Shown: positions 32,122-42,400 of the stretch, piece by piece
How positions within the stretch are numbered: position 1 is the first letter of the stretch
How the letters are laid out: each line of letters starts with the position of its first letter
Source: Hyaloperonospora brassicae
Lineage: Eukaryota; Oomycota; Peronosporomycetes; Peronosporales; Peronosporaceae
Direction: 5' to 3'
DNA: 64,000 nt
Assembly: GCA_947650285.1 (NCBI GenBank)
Contig: CANTFL010001109.1
Span: 124,001 to 188,000 of the forward strand
Made by a program: the position numbers and the translations under genes
The notes under the pieces: generated by a model
Databases searched by the model: none
Told to the model about the DNA's origin: nothing
Seen by the model: only the letters and a program-made list of their open reading frames with translations

Positions 32122-33294
32122 GCACCAGGCTCGTGGTTTGCGAACTCAGGTCGGCTCTGAACAAATCTTATTTACGAATTGAGGAATGGATTGAGGCGTG
32201 GATTGGGCGAATGAGCGACACGATTTGTTGCTTTTTTGGTGGCGGCAGGACGGCTAATGCGCTTCTGTTGTGGGCAGGAAGGCTGGTCGAATGGAGTATT
32301 AATAAGCGTGAGTACATATCAACAGCTCGTCAAGCTGCAAAGATCAGGCTGAGTGATGTACTGAAGTCACGTCTGGTGTGATAGTATCCACCTGCAAAGC
32401 AAGTCTGACTCAGACATCGAGTATCTGTTTGCCGTCACCATTAAATGAGTGTGGCGTCAGGTAGTGCATATTGCAGCTGGATCGCGCGTAATCCTTTAGC
32501 TTTGTCGAGATGCACTGACATGAGACTCGATCGACACGCGGATACAGCACATCTGAAATCGGCGATTTCTGTGACTCTGTTTATGTCGTTTGTACCGAAG
32601 CGTGCGATATGTTCAATTCGTTTACATAACGACGTCGTGACACTTACAGCTATGTCCAAAGAAGGCGCTCGGAGACTTAGCGACGAGTAAGTGTTGAGAC
32701 GTCTTAGCAGCATATCGCTACCAGGAAATAGCGGATATACTGGTAATGTAGTATGACTTTGGACTTGGCTTGCTAGTTTCATTTTTGACACCGATTGCTG
32801 GGGTACCCTCCTCATGGGATTCGATATCGCACATCTGATAGTATGGTATCGGCCAAGCCAAAAAGTATCTCGTATTCTGAAATATACACGTCATGTATGT
32901 ACAACGCGCAAAGTCTACAACGCTCTTCATTATTCGTAGCCGGTCTACGTTTGAGCCCAATAAGCGCGCAATTTCTGCAGCTTTTATTCGCAGAATGTCC
33001 CGCAAGTGGGTCAATAATGATCGTGATTACCTAGTGATCTTGCAAGAATAGCGTTGTGTAATCAATATCGTCGTTGCTTCCAGAATGGTCGCACGTTACC
33101 TCACCGCAGTACTCGTATAGCTTTCGACTTTCGTCCTGCTGTGGTGCGAGGTACTTTTTTGTGCCCATACCGGTAGCTCCCGGTTTTGGACGCCGCAAAG
33201 TCTCGGTCTTCTGCTAATTCAGTACCCTCTCGAGCTTGTCGCTGTAACCACCGACCACTTTCACAGGAGAAACCATTTGCATCCAACGCACGCA
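32122..33294. other. spacer
   Basis: About 1.2 kb between two plus-strand genes. Only short overlapping frames. A minus-strand frame at 33457-33101 overlaps exon 1 of the next gene and is less consistent with splicing than the plus-strand model. Confidence 0.5.
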
Positions 33295-35063
33295 ATGCAG
33301 CAAAGTCGAGGCCGAAGACTGACGCCGCAGGACCACGAGGAGGACGAGCGCGTGGTCTACTGCGGTCTCGAAACAGACTCCCACAGCCGCAGTCTTCTGC
33401 TTTCCCGTGACGATGCGTCCTCCCCCGTGCAGTCTCGTCACGCTGCGACTGCAGCAAAGACCAAAGCGGCTCGAGACGGTCAGTGCTGCCACCGGATGTA
33501 CCCTCGACACCATCTTTCTCTGTTCGATATCGGTGAGTGAGACACGTGACAGGGAGTGCAGTGCCGATGTTGTGTTGTGACTGACAGTGGATGTAGAGGA
33601 CAGTGAAGACGAAGCAGGAGCGGAAAAGTCAAATCCCTTCGAGTCGCTTTTGCTGCAACAACAGACAACGAGACAAACTGAGGTAGCGGAGGTGCCTCCT
33701 GAGGCGGAAATGAGCGTGAGCTGGAATGATGTGGGTACGGGGTACATGGAATCGAGCCGAATAAAAGCGACTGGTGATCAATCAAAGAAAACGGAGGAGA
33801 ACCGAGACAGTGGACGAATGTCCAGCTTTAAAAAGATCTCTAGTCACAGCTGCGAAAATGAAGAGACTTCTTGTTTGAGGCCGAAATCGATGCAAGAGTC
33901 CGAGGAATTCACAACCAGATTCAGGTCGGCGGGCGATAAGAAGAAGTTGGGTTTCGAGGCGGCAGAGTCAAGACCGGCAAGGTGGAGCTCGAGGAAACCA
34001 TCAGCTGTAGACACCAAGAACCGTCGGAAGTCACTGAGCGGAATTCAGAGGCAACGCTTGCAGGTGGAAGCGAACGTTGCGAAGAGGTAAGCGCATCATC
34101 TCCCTCTTATTGCGTGGCCGAAGAGTTTCACAAAGGTTACTGCATCGTGGTGCTACCGGTAGACGCAAGTCGATGCCAGTGAATTTGCTTGACCCTCATG
34201 TATCGCATAATCGAGCAAGCGAGGACGGTAGAACGGATGGCCCTCGGCGACTTATGTCTGACGTTTTACAGCGCGCGACGTTGCTATCACAGCGACCGAT
34301 CGTAGCCAGCAATGAGGTTCGGTTTTGTCTAGTGCGTGTGTGCAGCGTCGAGGCTGACAGAAATGCTCATATAGGTAGTATTCTTACAGGTTTTGTGGTC
34401 TTCGTTTCTCTTTTGCTACAGGAAGCTGACGAAGCCCCTATGATCGGTGATACAATCCTAGACACTGAGCATCAGATGCGATCCGAGCGTTTTCAGCCGC
34501 AGATTTTTTCTCCAGCCAAGTCTGCATCGATGAGCACTGCCCTCTGTCGAACACGTGATGCTGGCACGGTCATGTCTAAAATACGCGGTGGCATTGGTGG
34601 CGTGATTTGCAAATCGATTCGAAAGAGTAATCGGGATCTTACGCTGCTCAGATCACACTGTCAGCACTTGCTCTCACGACAGCGCAATCATTCTTCATCG
34701 GCGGCTTTCACTGATGCAATTATGTCAGTTCAAGATCGAGCGTACGTCATTATCCGTCTGACACGTTTTTGTGGATCACCACATTTTATTGCGTACGAAT
34801 GTCGTATGCACCAGGTGACGTGTAAGTTGGAGAAAACAATCGCTGGTGAACTGATGAAAGACTCCGCGGTGCTTGAAGCACACTTTCAGCCCCAAACAGC
34901 AGAGTATCTCAGGTTGTCCCCGAAAAAGCTGCTTAAAGTGTTTGAGCCTCTTCATTTCTTTCGGGAGCATGCAGCAGTCGGTTCTATAAGTAAGCCTAAA
35001 TGGTTTCTTGCTAGCACACAATTGACACAAGTGATTACAAGCGATCGTCACGATGCTGAATGA
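33295..35063 (+). CDS. three-exon gene, unrecognised basic/Ser-rich protein
   Basis: Exons 33295-33532, 33588-34086 and 34163-35063, about 545 residues. The introns are 55 bp (GTGAGT...GACAG, phase 1) and 76 bp (GTAAGC...GGTAG, phase 2). Both junctions are phase-consistent and remove the stops between frames, which is the main evidence that this is a real gene. The first two-thirds are polar, rich in Ser, Arg, Lys and Glu, and likely disordered. The C-terminal ~120 residues look folded: RAYVIIRLTRF, HFIAYECRMHQVTCKLEKT, then RLSPKKLLKVFEPLHFF. I do not recognise the family; a nuclear or DNA-repair scaffold is a guess only. A pyrimidine-rich acceptor ending at 34421 suggests a further optional in-phase intron. 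Start is the first ATG in frame. Confidence 0.5.
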
Positions 35064-35798
35064 CTCGGAAAGCGCATACCATTGAATTGAGCGGCAGAAG
35101 TGCGCGCCGATACGATCAGGTTACTTGGTGTTGCTGAGGAGTCTATCAAAGGGTTTTCTTGAAACTTGAATGGAGACACGAGGCTTCTGATCCCGGGTCG
35201 TGTACTGAACATTTAAGAAAAGTTTGTGATGTTCAAGCAGACGCAACTGAACTAGTGGTGTTGTTGCAAGCTCTTGCAATTAGGTAGTTACTCGCAGCGT
35301 GTTAAGAAGCAGTTGGAGCATCTTCAGCTGTTTGTTCTCATTGTTTTCGCCGCTGACTCTTGCTGCTGGGCGGGGTGGGATTGCAAGGATGAAAGATTCA
35401 GCCAACAATTGAAAAAACACTGTTAGCTCTGCAAACGAAACGTCAATCTACGCGATGCAATGTTGCATTCAGCGGCCGCTAGCTACAACATCTGCATTGA
35501 CGGGATGCAAAGAATCAGTGGCCAACGAAGACAACGGTTGGCTCATACATTGCAAGTTTCCATCGTGACTACACAATGAACGTGCACGTGGATGCAAACG
35601 GGGTGACGACCTGTTAACGAGCATGCCGTTTGACTGTGCACGAATTGTGTGTGCCGCAATTGTGTCTAAAGCTAGCTAGTGAAATTGTAAAATATTCTAG
35701 TAGATAGACGGGTAGTTCTACATCTTGCCTCTGTATCGCAGCGTAATGTGAATGCCAGTCTATCATATTTATCCTCTGCATGGGGCAAACCAATTCGA
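35064..35798. other. spacer between convergent genes
   Basis: About 0.7 kb between the 3' ends of the unrecognised plus-strand gene and ORC4. No coding sequence or repeat seen. Confidence 0.6.
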
Positions 35799-37425
35799 TC
35801 AACTTCCGTTGGTAGCCCATTCTTTCAGCAATGTCGAGCACTTGATGCTACCATTGCGCAGCATACCTTCCAATGTTCGTGGCGCAAAATTCAGATGTAC
35901 CGCACGAAATTCAGGCTGTAGCAAACGCAAAGTATCCTGCTTCATACACCGATCCCCACCGCGCCCAATCTTAAACGCGTCCCCCGCGTCCTTGACAAGC
36001 TTCAGCCACAGCAAGTTCTCCAAAGCTTTTTGAGCTTCGCTACGCGTTGGAAGTTGAGTGAGCATGTCGTGTTGACGAAGGAAATTCTCCCATCGAGCAT
36101 ATACCATTTCCAGCGTAAAAACCTTTTGACCGCCTTTTTCCAGATGACCCATGCCAATTAAGAGCGCAATACCGTGCTCGGTAACAGTCTCCAACACAGC
36201 TAGTTGGTGATCCTGCTCCAGCAATTGTCTAGCGCGCCAGAAATGCCTAGCTGATAGTAGCGGTGTATCAACATCAAGATAGTAGACTGCAGCAGAAGTA
36301 AGCCTCACAAAAAACACTTGCGGCTTGCCAATGTCGTAGTCGAACTCGAGACTTGCAAAGAACTTGCTTTGCTCTGAAAGCAGCTTGTTGACTCCGCAAG
36401 AGAAAGCTGCAGCGTATTCGACAGAAGGTTGTCGTAATTCGCTGTGAGCGCTCCACGGAAAAGTGTCGAGGGAAAGCAAGTGCACTAGGTGTTGACGTAT
36501 CTGCGCAAACGAGGGTCTTTCAACAATAATTTGAAGATTCGAGAACCTGGTGTGCGGGCCAGCAACAATGATGGCATAAACGCACGGCAATTGTCACATG
36601 ACATCCAAACAAATCGGTACGTACACGAAAGCAGAACACACAGGCTTACCTGGAACGAACTCGCTTTTCTAGATTGTCCACGACATTGTAGTTATCGGTG
36701 ATACCAAGCACGCCCATCTTAATGTCTTTTGCCTACGACAAATTGAACGACATTATAAACAACGATAGCACCATCAAGTGGAAAACCTGCGTTATATTGT
36801 ACCTGAAGCCAGTCCAGCAGGTTGTATAATAGCAGCTGCTTTGTGTTACTGTTTTCTCGCACAAACTGCTCCAAGGCGTCTAGAATGACAACCACGTGGT
36901 CTCCAGCCTTGGCTTTTGAGACAAGCAAACTGCGTAGATACTCGTACATGCTCCAGTAGGACACAACCTGTTCACCATGAGTGCAATTTCACCCATCACG
37001 TTGTTAGCAGATACTTTAGATATATCCAGCTGAATCATCTATTCTCTCGAACGTACGGGATGTTTTACAGCTGCAGCTCGCGTAAGCTGCGCCGTGAGTT
37101 CCTTAAAAGCCTCGAGCTCGTTCTGCAGAATCACTCCATTTAGGTAGACGACGGTAAAACTGCCATATTTTTCGCGCAGTCTACGCATTGCGTGCATCAC
37201 AATGGAGCGCCTGCGACTGCTGTCCGACCCGAGCAGCAGACCTGATTGGTTCTCACCAAACTGTACTGTGCGCTCGAGTAGGTGCTCGAGCTGCGTCACT
37301 GCTTCCATGCTGCTTTCACTCGGTGCCTTCTTCGCGCTGACAAAATGGTAGGTAGAAGAAAGTTCGCCCTTCAACCGCATCCGCAAAGCGCTGCGAGCAG
37401 AGTGCACCTCCTCCTTCAGGTACAT
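35799..37425 (-). CDS. ORC4: origin recognition complex subunit 4
   Basis: Four exons: 37425-37057, 36967-36803, 36732-36650 and 36546-35799, giving 454 residues (human ORC4 436). All three introns are GT-AG, with phases 0, 0 and 2. Splicing restores the ORC4 signature MGVLGITDNYNVVDNLEKRVRSRF (exon 3 into 4), followed by SNLQIIVERPSF. The protein ends LLKEWATNGS, as human ORC4 ends with a WATSSLSWL-type tail. The AAA+ core is diverged: the Walker A position reads GLLLGSDSSRRRS (about 63-74), with no GKT/S, and Walker B reads VVVILDALEQF with Ala after the Asp. The winged-helix region fills exon 4. ORC4 is part of the origin recognition complex that loads MCM helicase; here it probably does not bind ATP in the canonical way (inference). 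Confidence 0.88.
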
Positions 37426-37596
37426 GCTCTGCTACGATCGGTTTTGTTTGCGTTTTGTGCTGCACTAAACATTCTGCTTATTTAACCCCAAAAGAGAAAT
37501 GTAGGAAATCGAAAGCACGAGTTGCTGATTTGTAAGAAAAACTCGAAGCAGGCGACACAGATATATCGGCTTGCTCAAGGGACCGATATGGTACTA

Positions 37597-37620
37597 CAGT
37601 CGTCCCTCCATATAAGAACC
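37597..37620 (+). repeat. left terminal inverted repeat of the pogo/Tigger element
   Basis: Begins CAGTCGTCCCTCC immediately after a TA dinucleotide and pairs with the reverse complement of the right end. Confidence 0.85.
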
Positions 37621-37856
37621 TCTATAGAGGGTTAAATTCCTGTTTAAGGAACTTCGTGTCCCGCACCAAGCTGCGTCACTTGTTTTTTGTATGCTGACTC
37701 TATCTAGGAGACTTAAGAAATAGGGTACTAAAACAACGCGCACCGACCACCAGTTTCCCTCTATATTGGACTTGCCGCAGTCTCGTATTGCCTGCCACTT
37801 TGCACATTTGCTTCCGTTTCACCTTAAACTTGTCGTCAAAGCGAACGATTCTGACG

Positions 37857-39375
37857 ATGGAGCAAAAGCGTCAGGTGCAGGTGCACATCACACGCACACT
37901 AGACATAAAAACTATTCCAAATAAAAGACTGGAACAGGGAGATGCTCGGCCTTCGGATCTCCAAAACGGCAGCACAACGGATTCGCCAGGCACCATCCAA
38001 CACGTTCCTTACCACGGACAGAAAGCGCAATCAAAAGGTGCTGTTTCCAGCGTTTGAGGCTGCGTTCTTCGCATTCTATCGTCTCAATGACGACAAAGCG
38101 ATTCTCACAGACGATCTACTACTAGAATAAGGTCGCTCAATCCGATCCGCTCAAGGGATAAGCGAGAGCTACCTGCGGCTTTTGAATGGGTGGCTGCATA
38201 AATTTAAGACTCGACACGGCATCCAGCAGCATGTGCTCAGTTGATCGCGCTCAACTCGCAGTGAATCAAATGGAGCTTAAAAAGCTGATTGGACAATATT
38301 CAATACGAGATGTATTCAATTTTGACGAATCATCTCTCTTCCATCGCCTACCTCCAAACAAGACACTGGTAACGGTCAAGCGCAACGGAGAGAAGTCAGA
38401 GAAGGATCGTATCACAGTTTAAATGTGCTGCAACATGACCGGGACCGAGAAAGTGAATCTCGTTGTCATAGGCAAGTCAAAGCAACCACGAGCATTTCAC
38501 AAAGCCAACACTAAGCAAATGGAGTTTTTGTAATTCAACAATTCGACTGCGTGGCAAAACAGGTCAGCGTTTGCTGAGTGGCTCCGTCATTTCGATGCCA
38601 AGATGCACGGGAGGCGAGTGCTTCTCCTGCTGGACAACGCGTCGTGTTACTATGGCGCCGCTGAATGCTACAATATCAAGCTGGCATTCCTGCCACCAAA
38701 TATGACAGCACACTTGCAACCGCTCTACGCAGGTAAGTTTGAATGAATGTTCTCTTGACCACTTTCTCACGTGATTTTCTGATCGGACTTATACGGGCAT
38801 TTAAAGCGCGGTATCAAATAAAATTTGTTCGATGGCTCCTGGGTGCAATCCACACCAGAATGGACCGAAAGTTGAATATCCTGGAGGCTGTGCGCTTCGC
38901 TAAATCAAGCTGGGAGGAGGTAACCGATCAAGTGATTCGCAACTGCTGGAGAAAGTGTGCCATCGTGGGGGCGGTAACGATGACCGATCTTACCCAACTA
39001 CGCGACTACAACAAACGCATCGATGGATGTGTTAAGGACGAGCTGAACAATCTCATGAAATGTTTGACTTCCAGCGTCAGTGTCGTCGATTACATCGGTG
39101 CGGATGACGACGAGCCGATCAAGTGCGACGCAGACGTGGTAGAGCATGATTTGATTGAGAAATACAATGATGGTGTTAGTGCCGATGAGGTGACGATTGA
39201 GCCATCCGATGCTCTCGACGGTTTTCTCCGTATATCATCATTTCTTTCGCTACATCATGACATTGACAAATTGACGAAGAAGCCGGCAAGTATCACCGAT
39301 CACATTAGACAGCAGTGCTCGATGCGAAAGAATCAGTGTACCATGGATGCATGTCTTCGAATGGGTTCAGATTGA
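37857..39375 (+). pseudogene. broken pogo/jerky-type (DDE_1) transposase
   Basis: Read through its interruptions, the stretch keeps the family order. There is a CENP-B-like helix-turn-helix (LGLRISKTAAQRI), then the second DNA-binding segment (ISESYLRLLNGWLHKFKTRHG). The catalytic part follows with NFDESSLFHRLPPNKTL holding the first Asp, SEKDRITV, and VLLLLDNASCY holding the second Asp. Next are FLPPNMTAHLQPL and the tail RYQIKFVRWLL...ITDHIRQQ. At least four stops or frameshifts lie inside: near 37938, 38128, 38420 and 38531, plus a frame change near 38743. It cannot make a functional transposase. Confidence 0.85.
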
Positions 39376-39431
39376 CCCTCCTTATAAGAGCGTTTTATAT
39401 AAGAAAAGAGGCAAAAATGCCACACATTTTG

Positions 39432-39455
39432 GTCCGCTATATGTAGGGCCGACTG
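39432..39455 (-). repeat. right terminal inverted repeat of the pogo/Tigger element
   Basis: Ends GGGCCGACTG just before TA; reverse complement matches the left terminus with three mismatches in the outer 20 bases. Confidence 0.85.
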
Positions 39456-42400
39456 TAATCACAAGCCATTGTTTTGTTGGATATATTGACAAACGACATA
39501 AACATCTTGTGACAGCTTGAGCAAAAAAAGAACTAGTATCGTGAAAAGTGACGTCCATCTTCGTTTTATACGATCCGCAACTGGGATCCCCGCTTTGGAG
39601 AATCATGGTCGACAACATGTTCGAAAAAAAGCGACTGCGATCTGCTGGTTAAGAAGGTATTGGTAAAGAAGCACCACGAAAAATATCTCGGGCTGTAAAC
39701 TACTCGATATCCACGACATAGCTTCAATTTAGCCCTCAATAGGCTTACCACTCACCCGAGTTTTTCGTGGGCGAAGATATTGAGGCCACCACTACCCGAG
39801 ATGCATCAGTGGAAAAATGCACTGATCGAATTAATATTTGTCTAGCAACGGCACATGCGTATCATCCCGAATGCGGTCGCAACACGTAAGGACTCTTTTG
39901 CATGAAAACTTGTGTGTTGTTTCATCCAAGTGCGCCCGTTTGCATTCACCCCTACAAATACTAACTTCAAGGTGTAAGTCACGTTGACTTGCTCGTAAAG
40001 GGACGAGCTGCAAATTCGATTTAGTGCACCTGATTGGCCGTTATCAAGCACATTTATTTCATGATGCATTGTAAAGCGCACAATCCTCCGATATTAGTTG
40101 TACGTTTATCTACCAACTAAATCGATGACTCCTTGTATTTACGTCGTTTAGATCAACCAAAGTCAACGGAAGATGCAGTAGATAATGCGTATGGAAGAAT
40201 GTTGTAGCAGGAGTATTTGAACATTTTGTACAGGCGTACTTCAGCCAATGAGTCTCGAACTTCTCCAAGCACATGTTTGAAAATAATCATGAGGACAAGT
40301 TTTAGCAAACCTTATACTTTAATCAGTGTTTTCACGTTTCCGCTATCGAATGTCACATTTGTTCTTTTTACGAATCGTTCACATCCTTTTTTATTCGACG
40401 CGTAAGTTCATTCTTGCCATCCATTTCATATGAGGTGTGGCAATTTTAATTATCAAGCTTCATTATCGAAGAGAGGTTGCAAGTGGTATTGTCATTATGA
40501 CTCCAATTGGATTGGACAGTCGAAGTGTATATAGATCGATCCATGTTAAGCCGCAAATGATGTCGACCTTTAAATTTGCTAGGTACACATTAATGTGGAA
40601 TGGTTGTCAACCAAAAAGCGACTTTTATAAGCTGACTGAAACGGGGTTGTAATGACCAAATTCTAATTTAAGCATGTTCATCAATTCTTGATAGTAACCA
40701 CGGTAAATGCCAGGTAAGGATCAAGACGGGAGCAAAAGACAGTGTTCTTATTCGATTTGACGTTGTAAATGAGCGGCAAATTGCTCAGAGTACCTCCAAC
40801 GCTTGCGCCACTATCACCATCACGATTGTTGGACACCAGGTCAAACAAGTGAATTTTGTCAGGTACCGTAGACTCATTATATGCCGGTCATATCCATGAT
40901 GATAAGGCAGCAAGTTTCTCCCTACCAGGATCACAAAGAGCATCTACAGTGGTTTAATATGAGCTCAGATATCATCAGATGTAAATGAGTTGTATTAAAC
41001 TTGTATCAAAAGTAGTTGGATCTCTTTATGATACCAAGGAAAAGGTGGGACATGCTTCGTAGACGTCGACACATAAACTGCTTCATACTATTCGAAAAGA
41101 CGCCTTCTGGTAGATTCGATTGTGCGATCATTGAGATTTTTACTCCAGTAGATATCAAAGGGGACTTTCGACCCACTACACGACAAACAATTGGCCGGAG
41201 GTATGATCAGAAGAACAAGAAGTAAGGTAAACGTTTCCTACCGCGCGCAATTAGCTTTTGGGACATGTAGATCTACCTCCAATTTTCATCTAGCCTACAC
41301 AACCATCATTTTAACACCACAGAAGCATGACAAGTCTTGAGTGTGACCCTTCTCCCACCTCAAACTGCAAACGGATCTACGCAGCAGAAAAAATCAACGT
41401 TATGACTTGCAAAGGTTGTACATCATCTTGCATAGCACTCACGATTCACTATTGCATGCACTTCATTTAGAAGTAGTCATTTCGGCAAGTTAACCTGCAC
41501 CCAAATTCATTTGTAGTAGGTTGTTGAGTTAGGCGACCGCAGAACTTTTTCTGTGATCATTCTGTTACGTGCTATCTGATATGGCAACAATGAGAAATTT
41601 TGCGTAACTAGTGAAGAATTTGGTCGTTAGCTCGTCGCACCAAATTAAAAAAACTTATCGAACACTTCGGTATTGCAATACATTTTGGTCGGAAACCCTC
41701 CAGCACAGCTCACAAGGCAAAGCAAACTGGCGGTTTGCAAATATACGTTCATAGATTTGCAAAAAGTCTACACGCAGCCAGCCCCGTTTCCTTTTTTTTA
41801 GTGATTGGGTGGCAGACGCCACACATGATGACCTTCGTTTCGGTCCAAATACGTCTTTTTACAACGCGAGTGTCCATTAGTCCAATCAGACCCTTTTTTT
41901 CCTCGTCTTGCTCAGAATTTTACCCTCTACCAAAGCCTCACGCTCGAGTCAGATCTTGATAGGCACTTGTATTGAGGCGGAGCTGCACATCTTCTTAAGT
42001 CAGAGAAAGGCTTTAACGCTCATTGATCAACTTAGTTTAGAAATATCAACTCAGAGAGTCAACAATCTCGAAGAGCTTACGGTCTCTGTAACGGGAAACA
42101 AACGATTCATATATTCACAGCACAGATCGCTCAACAGCAGCTACCTTGACAAGGCGTTTGCTAGACTCTTAACGATCTCAAGATGTCTTCGAAAGACACG
42201 TGACTCACACAAATCAAAAGGGAAACTGAACTTTGTTTGTTGTTATCTACAATAACACTTCATACTGACGTACTTCATCTGGACACTAATGTTTGAATTA
42301 ATACCTCTTACAATATCTCGTATCTGGTGGCTGACATACATCAGTCTTCAACAGCTGGATACGGTGCATTAATAAGATTTTTTATAATGGGACTTCATCA

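Larger units (their letters stand above)
37597..39455 (+). mobile_element. pogo/Tigger-type DNA transposon, inactive
   Basis: An element of 1859 bp flanked by TA on both sides (37595-37596 and 39456-39457), the expected target duplication of the Tc1/mariner-pogo superfamily. Left end CAGTCGTCCCTCCATATAAG; right end, on the opposite strand, CAGTCGGCCCTACATATAGC, i.e. 17 of 20 identical. This matches the Tigger-type terminal consensus CAGTCGGCCCTCCATAT known from animals. It encodes a broken transposase. Confidence 0.85.

Noticed and set aside
33101..33747. Minus-strand frames of 118 and 177 codons over the first exons of the unrecognised gene
   Set aside because: They cannot be joined by phase-matched introns, whereas the plus-strand frames can.
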